Origin: Prevotellaceae bacterium
GTDB lineage: Bacteria; Bacteroidota; Bacteroidia; Bacteroidales; Bacteroidaceae
Direction: 5' to 3'
NCBI GenBank assembly: GCA_021204865.1
Contig: JAJPYQ010000041.1
Coordinates: 1 to 64,000, forward strand
DNA length: 64,000 nt
This document shows, one piece after another, positions 7,101 to 14,139 of this stretch. The notes beneath the pieces were generated by a model. That model saw only the letters and a program-made list of their open reading frames with translations. It was not told the DNA's origin and searched no databases. The position numbers and the translations under genes are program-made. The stretch's first letter is position 1. Every line of letters begins with the position of its first letter.

Positions 7101-8779
7101 ACATCCTTTACCTGCCCAATGCCGACGGCACGCAGTTCGTGGACGGGGTGCTGACTTACGAGGGCGACGAGATAGTGCAGCTGCGTGGCACGTACAACCC
7201 TGCTGACGAAGGGAGCATTGACGCTGAGGCAAGCCTCTTGCAGCTCCCCCTCTCGCTTGCCAACGGCTTCATACCGGACAAGATGGCGGCTCTCGAAGGC
7301 TACGCCCAGGCTGAGCTTAAGGTGACGGGCCCGCTCTCCGCTCCCCTTATTAATGGCTACCTGGCGACGGACAGCCTCCGCCTCTACAGCGATATGTACA
7401 GCGTGGACTTCCGCTTCCCCGACGACACGATACGGGTCGAGGACAACTACCTTAGCCTGAACCGCATAGAAGCCTATTCGACGGGCAGCACGCCGCTGGT
7501 GCTTGACGGCAACGTGGACTGCCGCAATCTCGACAATATAGCGCTCGACCTCAGTGTGGAGGCGCAGAACTTCGAGCTTATCAATGCCCCGAAGTCGAAG
7601 AAGGCGGTGGCTTACGGCAAGGTCTTTGTTGATATGCTCGCCAAGGTGAGTGGCACGCTCAACGACCTAAGCCTTAAGGGCTCACTCACACTGCTTGGCA
7701 ACACGGACGTTACCTACGTGCTTACCGACTCCCCACTGAGCGAGGACAACCAGCTGTCGGAGCTTGTGGAGTTCACTGACTTCAACGCCGTGGAGGAGGA
7801 AGACACCTTGCAGAAAGCCAAGCCGCAGAACATAGACATGAGCATGAGCCTGAGCATAGAGCAGACGGCACAGGTGCATTGTCTCTTGAGCAGCGACGGC
7901 ACAAACAGCATCGACCTTGAGGGCGGGGGCGACTTCACCATGACGTACGACCAGCTGAACGGCATAAGCCTCTACGGCAGGTACACGGTGGTGAGCGGCG
8001 TGATGAACTACTCCATCATGGTGCTCTCGCTTAAGGACTGCAGCATAGAGAGCGGCAGCTACGTGGAGTTCATGGGCAACGTCCTGAACCCGAGGCTTAA
8101 CCTTACAGCCACGGAGAGGGTGAAGTCCACGGTGACGGAGAACAGCGTGCCCCGCACCGTTGCCTTCGACGTGGGAGTGAGCCTGACGCAGACGCTTGAG
8201 AACCTTGGGCTGGAGTTCAACCTCGACGCTCCAGACGATATGACCATAAGCAACCAGCTGGCGACGCTGACGGCTGAGGGAAGGAGCAAGACGGCTGTGA
8301 CCCTGCTTGTGACGGGCGTGTACATAAGCGAGGACGGCACGTCGGGCAGCTTCAACGGCTCTAATGCACTGAACGCCTTCCTTCAGTCGCAGATATCCTC
8401 GATAAGCAACAAGGCGCTTAGCTCCATCGACCTCAGCTTCGACGTTGACAACACCAACACTGCCTCGGGCGGCACGCAGACGGACTACAACTTCTCCTTC
8501 GCCAAGCACTTCTGGGGCAACCGCATAAGCGTCATCATCGGGGGCAAGGTGAGCAGCGGAGACGACGTGGAGAACACGGGGCAGAGCATCATCGACAACG
8601 TGTCCATCGAGTACCGCCTCGACAGCTCCGCCACTCGCTACGTGCGTGTCTACTACGACAAGAGCACAGAGTCCATCATGGAGGGCGAGATAACTGAGAT
8701 GGGCGCTGGCATAGTGCTGAGGAAGAAGAGCAACCGCCTTGGCGAGCTGTTCATCTTCAAGAAGAAGGACAAGATATGA
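4109..8779 (+). CDS. tamB: Translocation and assembly module protein TamB
   Basis: Large inner-membrane-anchored, periplasm-spanning protein that acts with a TamA/TamL outer-membrane partner in envelope biogenesis; TamB-like proteins are thought to move phospholipid or help beta-barrel insertion. The 1,556-residue product has one N-terminal membrane helix (about 26-48), then a very long beta-rich region, and a C-terminal TamB (DUF490) domain near residues 1100-1550. The start is GTG at 4109, directly ahead of the basic KRLKDILKGKK segment. Its stop overlaps the start of tamL by 4 nt, so they are translationally coupled. Residues 258-280 are encoded by an interspersed repeat. Confidence 0.92.
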   Translation: MKRLKDILKGKKPEGERKPRPLVKRLLTWLLWIVASPFLIFLLLVILLYIPPVQQWAVNTVARIASEQTGWDISLEQVRLRFPLDLDLRRLSVLNPDTMLSVGTVRVGVDCSRILKAQLGVRTVDILDGTVDTQDLVASLRVRGYIGDFHLNADCIDLKQQTVDLTAALLTGSAVSLELQDTTVVDTTESEPVEWVIRLGKVEVRDTRVAFHLPGDTMSVSGYVSRLSLEGGNVDLGQGVYEVGTVGLSANALAYDMNARASESNGACSDCRAQPSVAAGHYEPYLTGFDYNHLFLSDITASVRDVRYAGDSLSLYLTDLAAVEKSGLRLSQLRTHFYMTDSGISVPDLRLATPNSTASASASVDWDALEAGGGGSLKAELSLSVGMGDVAIVLPEYASLLPDAPLEVEARAEGNVDRLALESLSLSVAPMLSLRASGSASNLLDTDRMGLGLDFEAETYDLSLVNRVADLGNSVYFPRMSLSGEASLEGGACEASLNLREGEGRVDVKGSYDLNAETYRAALDIRDLMVSDFLPDDSLIAVSASLKAAGAGTDVFSKSMRLAASLELDTLTYGGFSLGGLGLKAKLQQGQATVNLDYDNDYAEAQAELTAELASDSVAAKLDFDLQKADLHALGLIDKPLSVATRLSLNASTNLKDTHSLEGSVSQIALAARDSTFRPKDLRFACGVLPDSLYARAESGDLALNVSSREGLDSLLAKTGELGEELERQLSNYEIDQQAIKQLLPALALSLRMGRENPVHSVLYAMTGYRFDSFSLEMESSRANGLWADGRLVELNTGGILLDTIRLDAYQDMLGVLNVNAHVANNQRNRQVVFAADLLTSLKPRGVSAMIEFTDADGRKGVELGASLDVEDEGLKLRLQPLNPVVAYRDFTLNDGNFLYLGRDKRIDADVDLLSDDGTGLRIYSTENATALNDLTVSLENVNIGEITALLPYMPDIRGMLDADVHLVQEEEQLSVSVDASVEGLVYEDTPMGDIGADILYLPNADGTQFVDGVLTYEGDEIVQLRGTYNPADEGSIDAEASLLQLPLSLANGFIPDKMAALEGYAQAELKVTGPLSAPLINGYLATDSLRLYSDMYSVDFRFPDDTIRVEDNYLSLNRIEAYSTGSTPLVLDGNVDCRNLDNIALDLSVEAQNFELINAPKSKKAVAYGKVFVDMLAKVSGTLNDLSLKGSLTLLGNTDVTYVLTDSPLSEDNQLSELVEFTDFNAVEEEDTLQKAKPQNIDMSMSLSIEQTAQVHCLLSSDGTNSIDLEGGGDFTMTYDQLNGISLYGRYTVVSGVMNYSIMVLSLKDCSIESGSYVEFMGNVLNPRLNLTATERVKSTVTENSVPRTVAFDVGVSLTQTLENLGLEFNLDAPDDMTISNQLATLTAEGRSKTAVTLLVTGVYISEDGTSGSFNGSNALNAFLQSQISSISNKALSSIDLSFDVDNTNTASGGTQTDYNFSFAKHFWGNRISVIIGGKVSSGDDVENTGQSIIDNVSIEYRLDSSATRYVRVYYDKSTESIMEGEITEMGAGIVLRKKSNRLGELFIFKKKDKI
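4880..4948 (+). repeat. 69-bp interspersed element, copy B, in frame inside tamB
   Basis: Gap-free match to 173-241. It starts exactly on a codon boundary and its length is 23 codons, so it adds residues 258-280 of TamB without disturbing the frame. The peptide begins NARASESNGAC and has two cysteines, which look out of place in a periplasmic beta-rich protein. Confidence 0.7.
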
Positions 8780-11430
8780 GAAGGTACTCCGTCATAACCC
8801 CTGGCCTGTACGACTCGTCGCCGCGACCCTCTACACCCCTTCGCCCAAAGGGGTCTACACCTTTTCGCCCAAAGAGGTCTACACCCCTTCGCCCAAAGGG
8901 GTCTACACCTCTACGGTCAAAGGGGTCTACACCTCTTTCGCGGCCTCTCGCACGAGCCGTCCTCGCCAAGCTCCTCGGCCTTGCGGTGGCTCTCGTCGCA
9001 CTCTTTTCGTGCAGCGAGACTAAGAACCTTGCCGAGGACGAGCAACTCTACGTGGGCATCAAGCAGGTGGCATACGACAAGTACCTGCCCAAGGAGGACA
9101 TCGACTACGACAGCGTCGGGGTGATAACGGCTGTGGCTAACGCCTACAGCTCGGTCAGCTCGCTGCTGCAAGGCGACGGCGCTACGTTCGACGGCAAGAA
9201 GCCCTTGACTAAGGCGGAGAAGGACTCGATAGCGGCATTGAAGAAGCAGGACAAGGACGCTTACTCGCTCGCCAAGTCGGAGGTGCAAGGCGTGCTGTCC
9301 AAAGCCCCGAACAACTCCCTCATGGGCTCGTCGTACCACCGCTTCCCGCTGCCCTTCGGGCTGTGGATATACAACAAGTACGTCTACCGGGACGGCCGCT
9401 GGGCTAAGTGGATGCTTAACACCTTCGGCGCTAACCCTATCTACATCACGACCGTCAACCCCAAGGTCAGGGCGCAGGTGGCAGAGAGCACGCTGAGGAA
9501 CTATGGCTACTTCCACGGCGCGGCAAGCTACGAGGTAGTCCAGCAGAAGCACCCCAAGAAGGCGAAGGTGAGCTACGAGGTACACCCCGGCGACCTCTTC
9601 CGTTTGGACACGATAGAGTACCAGCAGTTCCCCGCCTTCGCCGACACCATCATCAAGTACTCGATGCACAAGTCCTTGCTCCGGCAGGGCGACCCCTTCA
9701 GCGTGCCTAACCTCGACAGCGAGCGCACGAGGCTCAGCGATATGTTCCGCGACCACGGCTACTACTACTTCCAGCCCTCCTACATCACCTACCGTGCCGA
9801 CACGCTGATGCGCCCTCTCTATGTGCAGCTTCAGGTACGACCCTCCGCCGACATGCCCGACGAGGCGGGGCGGCAGTACTATATAGGCAAGACGCACATC
9901 AACCTCTATGCTAACCAAGCCACCGAGCTTACCGACAGCGTCGACCGTGGGCTCCTCTCTATGTCCTACAGCGCCGTCAAGGGTGTCGCCCCCTTGAAGC
10001 TGAAGTCGATGATACACTATATGCGCTACCGCAAGGGCGACCTCTACAACTACACCGCCCAGCAGAAGGTGCAGGAGAACCTCGCCAATATGGGTGTCTT
10101 CTCTATGCTCAGCATGCAGTACGTGCCACGAGACACGACCCCCGACTGCGACACGCTCGACGTGGTGATTAACGCCCGCCTCGACAAGCCCTATGACGTT
10201 GAGTTCACTGGCAACGTGGCGAGCAAGAGCAACGGTCTCATCGGACCGGGGGCGACGTTCAGCATGTCGAGGGCGAACGCCTTCCGTGGGGGCGAGAAGG
10301 TGAGTCTCGACCTCAAGGGCAGCTACGAGTGGCAGACGGGGGCGCAGATGAAGGGCAACGGGCAGGTCATCAACTCTTACGAGTACGGCATCGGGCTTAA
10401 CCTCCAGTTCCCCCGCCTCACTATGCTCACCCTCGGCAAGCCTCTGAACCGTAGGGCGAAGACCAGCACCACCTACAAAATAGAGGCGAACTGGCAGAAC
10501 CGCTCCAACTACTACGGGCAGGTGACCGTCGGCGCTCGCCTCGTCTACACCTACCAGCGCAAGGCAACCATCAAGCACGAGATAGTCCCCTTCCGCCTCG
10601 ACTACAACATCCTGATGCACACGACCGCCCGCTTCGACTCCATCGTGGACAACAACCAAGCCCTCTACGTCTCCCTGCGCAACCAGTTCGTCCCCTCCGC
10701 CCAGTACACTCTCTCGATGACCAACAGCCCCACAGCCCGCAACCCACGCACGTTCACCCTCGTGGTCAAGGAGGCGGGCAACATCACCAGCGGCATCTAC
10801 AAGCTCTTCGGGCAGGACTGGAAGAAGGAGGGCAAGCACCTCTTCGGCGTGCCCTTCGCACAGTTCCTCAAGGTGACGGCAGAGTACACCAACCAGTTCA
10901 AGATGGGGGCGACGAACACTTACCTCGTGGGACGTGTCTTCGGGGGCGTGGTACTGAGCTACGGCAACAGCACCGCCGCTCCTTACAGCGACCTCTTCTC
11001 TGTGGGCGGGGCGAACAGCATACGTGCCTTCGGGGTGAGGAGCATAGGCCCTGGCAGCTACAACCCCAAGGGCTCTGCCTACAGCTACATCGACGAGCTG
11101 GGCGACCTTAAGCTGGAGGCTAACCTTGAGTACCGCTTCCCCCTCGTGGCGAGCCTCTACGGCGCTCTCTTTGTGGACGCAGGCAACGTGTGGCTAATGA
11201 AGCCCGACGGCAGCCGAGAGGGAGGGTCGTTCAACATCCACACCTTCGGCAAGGAGCTGGCGCTTGGCACGGGCTTCGGCCTTCGCTACGACCTTGACTT
11301 CCTCGTCATCCGCTTCGACATAGGCGTGGGCATACACTCGCCCTACGACACTGGACGGGGGGGCTACTACAACATGACACGCTTCGGCAAGTCCCTTGGC
11401 TATCACCTTGCCGTAGGCTATCCGTTCTAA
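8776..11430 (+). CDS. tamL: Omp85-family lipoprotein TamL (outer-membrane partner of TamB)
   Basis: Outer-membrane assembly barrel; TamL is the lipidated TamA-type protein of Bacteroidota and pairs with TamB. The 884-residue product has POTRA-like segments (about 100-450) and a C-terminal 16-strand barrel of the Omp85 family ending in a Phe. The lipobox ALFSC (Cys79) is preceded by a normal hydrophobic stretch. The first 55 residues are abnormal: they are encoded by a 24-bp tandem array, giving repeated STPLRPKG. No ATG, GTG or TTG exists between the array and the hydrophobic core that would leave a full signal peptide. So either the ATG at 8776 is used, with an extended signal-peptide N-region, or a rare codon starts translation. 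It overlaps the tamB stop by 4 nt. Confidence 0.88.
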   Translation: MRRYSVITPGLYDSSPRPSTPLRPKGSTPFRPKRSTPLRPKGSTPLRSKGSTPLSRPLARAVLAKLLGLAVALVALFSCSETKNLAEDEQLYVGIKQVAYDKYLPKEDIDYDSVGVITAVANAYSSVSSLLQGDGATFDGKKPLTKAEKDSIAALKKQDKDAYSLAKSEVQGVLSKAPNNSLMGSSYHRFPLPFGLWIYNKYVYRDGRWAKWMLNTFGANPIYITTVNPKVRAQVAESTLRNYGYFHGAASYEVVQQKHPKKAKVSYEVHPGDLFRLDTIEYQQFPAFADTIIKYSMHKSLLRQGDPFSVPNLDSERTRLSDMFRDHGYYYFQPSYITYRADTLMRPLYVQLQVRPSADMPDEAGRQYYIGKTHINLYANQATELTDSVDRGLLSMSYSAVKGVAPLKLKSMIHYMRYRKGDLYNYTAQQKVQENLANMGVFSMLSMQYVPRDTTPDCDTLDVVINARLDKPYDVEFTGNVASKSNGLIGPGATFSMSRANAFRGGEKVSLDLKGSYEWQTGAQMKGNGQVINSYEYGIGLNLQFPRLTMLTLGKPLNRRAKTSTTYKIEANWQNRSNYYGQVTVGARLVYTYQRKATIKHEIVPFRLDYNILMHTTARFDSIVDNNQALYVSLRNQFVPSAQYTLSMTNSPTARNPRTFTLVVKEAGNITSGIYKLFGQDWKKEGKHLFGVPFAQFLKVTAEYTNQFKMGATNTYLVGRVFGGVVLSYGNSTAAPYSDLFSVGGANSIRAFGVRSIGPGSYNPKGSAYSYIDELGDLKLEANLEYRFPLVASLYGALFVDAGNVWLMKPDGSREGGSFNIHTFGKELALGTGFGLRYDLDFLVIRFDIGVGIHSPYDTGRGGYYNMTRFGKSLGYHLAVGYPF
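8823..8942 (+). repeat. Tandem palindrome array, GGTCTACACC family, 24-bp period, inside tamL
   Basis: Units of the AAAGGGGTCTACACC type start at 8847, 8871, 8895 and 8919, with a partial unit at 8823. The period of 24 bp preserves the tamL frame. The same family forms the array at 52762 between two genes of an ABC transporter operon. Confidence 0.9.
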
Positions 11431-11442
11431 CCGATTATTCAC

Positions 11443-11450
11443 TACCTTTG
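11443..11450 (+). promoter_or_regulatory. -7 promoter box for the nucleotidyltransferase gene
   Basis: TACCTTTG, 34 nt upstream of the ATG at 11485. Confidence 0.65.
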
Positions 11451-11484
11451 TTCCCGCTAACCTACTTAACCAACCATTATAACT

Positions 11485-12399
11485 ATGAAACCTACACTAT
11501 TCCTACTCGCTGCCGGCATGGGCAGCCGTTACGGCGGGCTCAAGCAGCTCGACACACTCGGGCCTCAGGGGCAGAGCATCATGGACTACAGCATCTACGA
11601 CGCCATCCAGGCTGGCTTCGGCAAGATCGTCTGGGTTATCAGGCGTGACTTCGAGGAGCAGTTCCGCACGCAGATACTCTCGAAGTACGAGGGGCACATC
11701 CCCTGCGAGCTCTGCTTCCAGAGCCTCGACGCACTGCCCGAGGGCTTCAGCGTGCCTGAGGGGAGGCAGAAGCCTTGGGGGACGAACCACGCCGTGCTTA
11801 TGGGCAAGGGCGTGATACGGGAGCCCTTCGCCGTGCTTAACTGCGACGACTTCTACGACCGTGACGCTTTCCGTGTGATGGCTAAGTTCCTCTCAGAGCT
11901 GCCCGAGGGCAGTAAGGGGCGGTACGCAATGGTGGGCTTCCGTGTGGACAACACCCTCAGCGAGAGCGGCACAGTGAGCCGCGGCATCTGCGAGAACGAC
12001 GAGAAGACCCACCACCTCACCTCCGTGGTAGAGCGCACGAAGATAGAGAGGCACGAGGGGCAGGTGCAGTACCTCGACGACAACGGCGAGTGGGTAAGCA
12101 TCCCCGACACGACGCCCGTATCGATGAACTTCTGGGGCTTCACTCCCGACTACTTCGAGCACAGCGAGCAGTACTTCCGCCAGTTCCTGAGCGACCCCAG
12201 GAACATCAGCAACCTGAAGAGCGAGTTCTTCATCCCCTTGATGGTCGACCATCTGATAAAGACGGGGCAAGCCACCTGCGAGGTGCTGGACACCACAAGC
12301 AAGTGGTTCGGCGTAACCTACCCCGAGGACAGACCCGAGGTGGTAGCGAAGCTTGCGGAGCTGCACAAGCAGGGGCAGTATCCCGACAATATGTTCTGA
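11485..12399 (+). CDS. Sugar-phosphate nucleotidyltransferase family protein
   Basis: The 304-residue cytoplasmic protein opens with LFLLAAGMGSRYGGLKQL, the nucleotide-binding signature of NTP_transferase enzymes (LAAGxGxR...K). NCDDFYD follows in the metal-binding position, and PWGTNHAV is present. Such enzymes join NTP and a sugar 1-phosphate to give NDP-sugar. Which sugar and nucleotide are used cannot be read. In Bacteroidota this family often travels with an aminoglycoside-phosphotransferase-like sugar kinase; one is present here at 61500-62624, but 49 kb away. It is transcribed alone from the box at 11443. Confidence 0.82.
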   Translation: MKPTLFLLAAGMGSRYGGLKQLDTLGPQGQSIMDYSIYDAIQAGFGKIVWVIRRDFEEQFRTQILSKYEGHIPCELCFQSLDALPEGFSVPEGRQKPWGTNHAVLMGKGVIREPFAVLNCDDFYDRDAFRVMAKFLSELPEGSKGRYAMVGFRVDNTLSESGTVSRGICENDEKTHHLTSVVERTKIERHEGQVQYLDDNGEWVSIPDTTPVSMNFWGFTPDYFEHSEQYFRQFLSDPRNISNLKSEFFIPLMVDHLIKTGQATCEVLDTTSKWFGVTYPEDRPEVVAKLAELHKQGQYPDNMF

Positions 12400-12426
12400 G
12401 CCCTCCCGTCATAGGGCAACGGCAGA

Positions 12427-12460
12427 AGGGGCGCACAGCTTATGCGGTGCGCCCCTCTTC
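12427..12460 (+). terminator. Terminator after the nucleotidyltransferase gene
   Basis: AGGGGCGCAC pairs perfectly with GTGCGCCCCT around a 10-nt loop and is followed by CTT. It lies between convergent genes and may serve the plus strand. Confidence 0.6.
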
Positions 12461-12476
12461 CGTACCGTCCGCGGTC

Positions 12477-12545
12477 GCTCCGACGGACCGACTTGGATCG
12501 CTCCGTCGGACCGACTTGAATCGCTCCGTCGGACCGATTGCGGAG
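12477..12545. repeat. Tandem palindrome array, GCTCCGTCGGACC type, 23-bp period
   Basis: Three units begin at 12477, 12500 and 12523. The core is close to that of the 3897 and 41655 arrays. It sits between the convergent nucleotidyltransferase and rlmD genes. Confidence 0.8.
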
Positions 12546-12595
12546 CCTTCGGTACAGTCGTTGTGGCGAGTGTTCCGATGGGGTGGGGGAGGGTG

Positions 12596-14005
12596 TCAGC
12601 CTCGGAACTCGAGCAGTACGACGTTCTCGACGTGCTGCGTGTGGGGGAACATGTCCACGGGTTGCACCTTGTCGACGCGGTAGCTCTCAGAGAGGAGCGA
12701 GAGGTCCCTCGCCTGTGTGGCGGGGTTGCAGCTTACGTACACTATGCGCTGGGGACGGGCAAGGAGGATGGTCCGCACCACGTCGGCGTGCATGCCGGCG
12801 CGGGGAGGGTCGGTGATGATGACCTCTGGCCTGCCGTGCTCGCTGAGGAACTGTTGGCTGAGCACCTGCCTCGTGTCGCCCGCGAAGAAGAGGGTGTTGC
12901 CTATCCCGTTGATGCGGCTGTTCTCACGAGCGTCGTCTATAGCCTCGGCGACGCTCTCTATGCCTATCACCAGTCGAGCCTCCCGTGCAATGAAGTTGGC
13001 GATAGTGCCAGTGCCCGTGTAAAGGTCATAGACCAGCTCCGTGCCCGTGAGCGAGGCGAACTGGCGGACCACCTTGTAGAGCTCCAGCGCCTGCGAGGTG
13101 TTGGTCTGGTAGAAGCTCTTAGGCCCGACCTTGAAGCGCAGTCCCTCCATCCTGAGGAAGATGTGCGGCGAGCCGCTGAAGACGCTGACGGGCAGGTCGG
13201 AGAAGGTGTCGTTGCACTTCGTGTTGTTCACCCATAGCAGGGAGCTCAGCTCGGGGAAGGCGTCTCGCAGGTATTGGAGAAGGCTCGTCGCCTGCGCCTG
13301 CTCCTCAGGGCTGAGGATGCAGACTTGCAGGAGGAGCATCAGCTCGCCAGTGTTTGAGAGCCTGAGCATCAGTCCCCGCAGCAAGCCGCGGCGCTCCCTC
13401 GCGTCGTAGAACGAGAGGCTTGTCTGATGGGCGAAGTCCCTTATAGCGTTGCGCAGGCGGTTGTTGACGGGCGGCATAAGGTGGCACTCCTCGATGGGCA
13501 GTATCTTGTCCCAAGCACCCCCGGCGTGGAAGCCTATGCAGCCCTCCCCCTGAGGCAGGTTGCCCGTCTCCATCTCCTCCCTTGTGAGCCAACGCTTGTT
13601 GGAGCAGCCGAACTCCAGCTTGTTGCGGTACTCTCGTGTCTCCCTGCTCCCGAGGATGGGCAGGCACTGGGGCAGCTCCAGCTTGCCTATGCGCTCAAGG
13701 CAGTCAATGACTTGCCTCTGCTTCCAGCGGAGCTGCTCCTCGTAGGGGAGGCACTGCCACTTGCAGCCTCCGCACACCCCGAAGTGGGGGCAGAACGGCT
13801 CCGCCCTAAGCTCGCTCTTTCGGACGAAGCGCAGCACCTCCGCCTCGCAGTAGCCCTTCTTCTTCCTCACGATGCGCAGGTCTGCCACGTCCCCCGGCAC
13901 TGCGTAAGGCACGAACACCACCATGCCCTCCACCCTGGCCAGCGCCTTGCCCTCTGCGGCGACGGCAACTATCTCCGCCCCCTCTATAATCCTTTGCCCC
14001 TTCAT
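12596..14005 (-). CDS. rlmD: 23S rRNA (uracil-5-)-methyltransferase, RlmD/RumA type
   Basis: SAM-dependent methylation of a uridine in 23S rRNA. The product (469 residues from the ATG at 14005) has an N-terminal TRAM-like RNA-binding region and an iron-sulfur cysteine cluster CPHFGVCGGCKWQ. The SAM-binding YDLYTGTGT follows, then ITDPPRAGMH and the catalytic-cysteine motif YVSCNPATQ. An upstream in-frame TTG at 14035 precedes the promoter box at 14023-14030, so I prefer the ATG at 14005. The RumA/RlmD, RlmC and TrmA families are related; the [4Fe-4S] cysteines argue for an RNA methyltransferase of the RlmC/D group. Confidence 0.88.
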   Translation of the reverse strand: MKGQRIIEGAEIVAVAAEGKALARVEGMVVFVPYAVPGDVADLRIVRKKKGYCEAEVLRFVRKSELRAEPFCPHFGVCGGCKWQCLPYEEQLRWKQRQVIDCLERIGKLELPQCLPILGSRETREYRNKLEFGCSNKRWLTREEMETGNLPQGEGCIGFHAGGAWDKILPIEECHLMPPVNNRLRNAIRDFAHQTSLSFYDARERRGLLRGLMLRLSNTGELMLLLQVCILSPEEQAQATSLLQYLRDAFPELSSLLWVNNTKCNDTFSDLPVSVFSGSPHIFLRMEGLRFKVGPKSFYQTNTSQALELYKVVRQFASLTGTELVYDLYTGTGTIANFIAREARLVIGIESVAEAIDDARENSRINGIGNTLFFAGDTRQVLSQQFLSEHGRPEVIITDPPRAGMHADVVRTILLARPQRIVYVSCNPATQARDLSLLSESYRVDKVQPVDMFPHTQHVENVVLLEFRG

Positions 14006-14022
14006 AACGCCTAATTTGGGGG

Positions 14023-14030
14023 CGAAGTTA
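14023..14030 (-). promoter_or_regulatory. -7 promoter box for rlmD
   Basis: TAACTTCG on the minus strand, 17 nt upstream of the ATG at 14005. Confidence 0.6.
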
Positions 14031-14072
14031 ATCAAAATAGCCTTTTCCCTTGGCGTTACGCCTTAAAAAGCC

Positions 14073-14080
14073 TACATTTG
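14073..14080 (+). promoter_or_regulatory. -7 promoter box for ppdK
   Basis: TACATTTG, about 60 nt upstream of the ppdK ATG. The leader is AT-rich and contains AACCTACTTAATCAC, typical of Bacteroidota leaders without a Shine-Dalgarno. Confidence 0.65.
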
Positions 14081-14139
14081 CGACTGCCGTGAGAGAACAA
14101 GAACCTACTTAATCACTTATAACTTAAACTAACCACATT

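Noticed and set aside
8917-10839. A 640-codon open frame on the minus strand opposite tamL; similar long antisense frames occur opposite the GH35 gene (28741-31218) and the porin gene (55412-57313)
   Set aside because: They lie antisense to clear genes, have no recognisable domains, and are expected from GC-rich codon use in which third positions avoid stop codons on the other strand.
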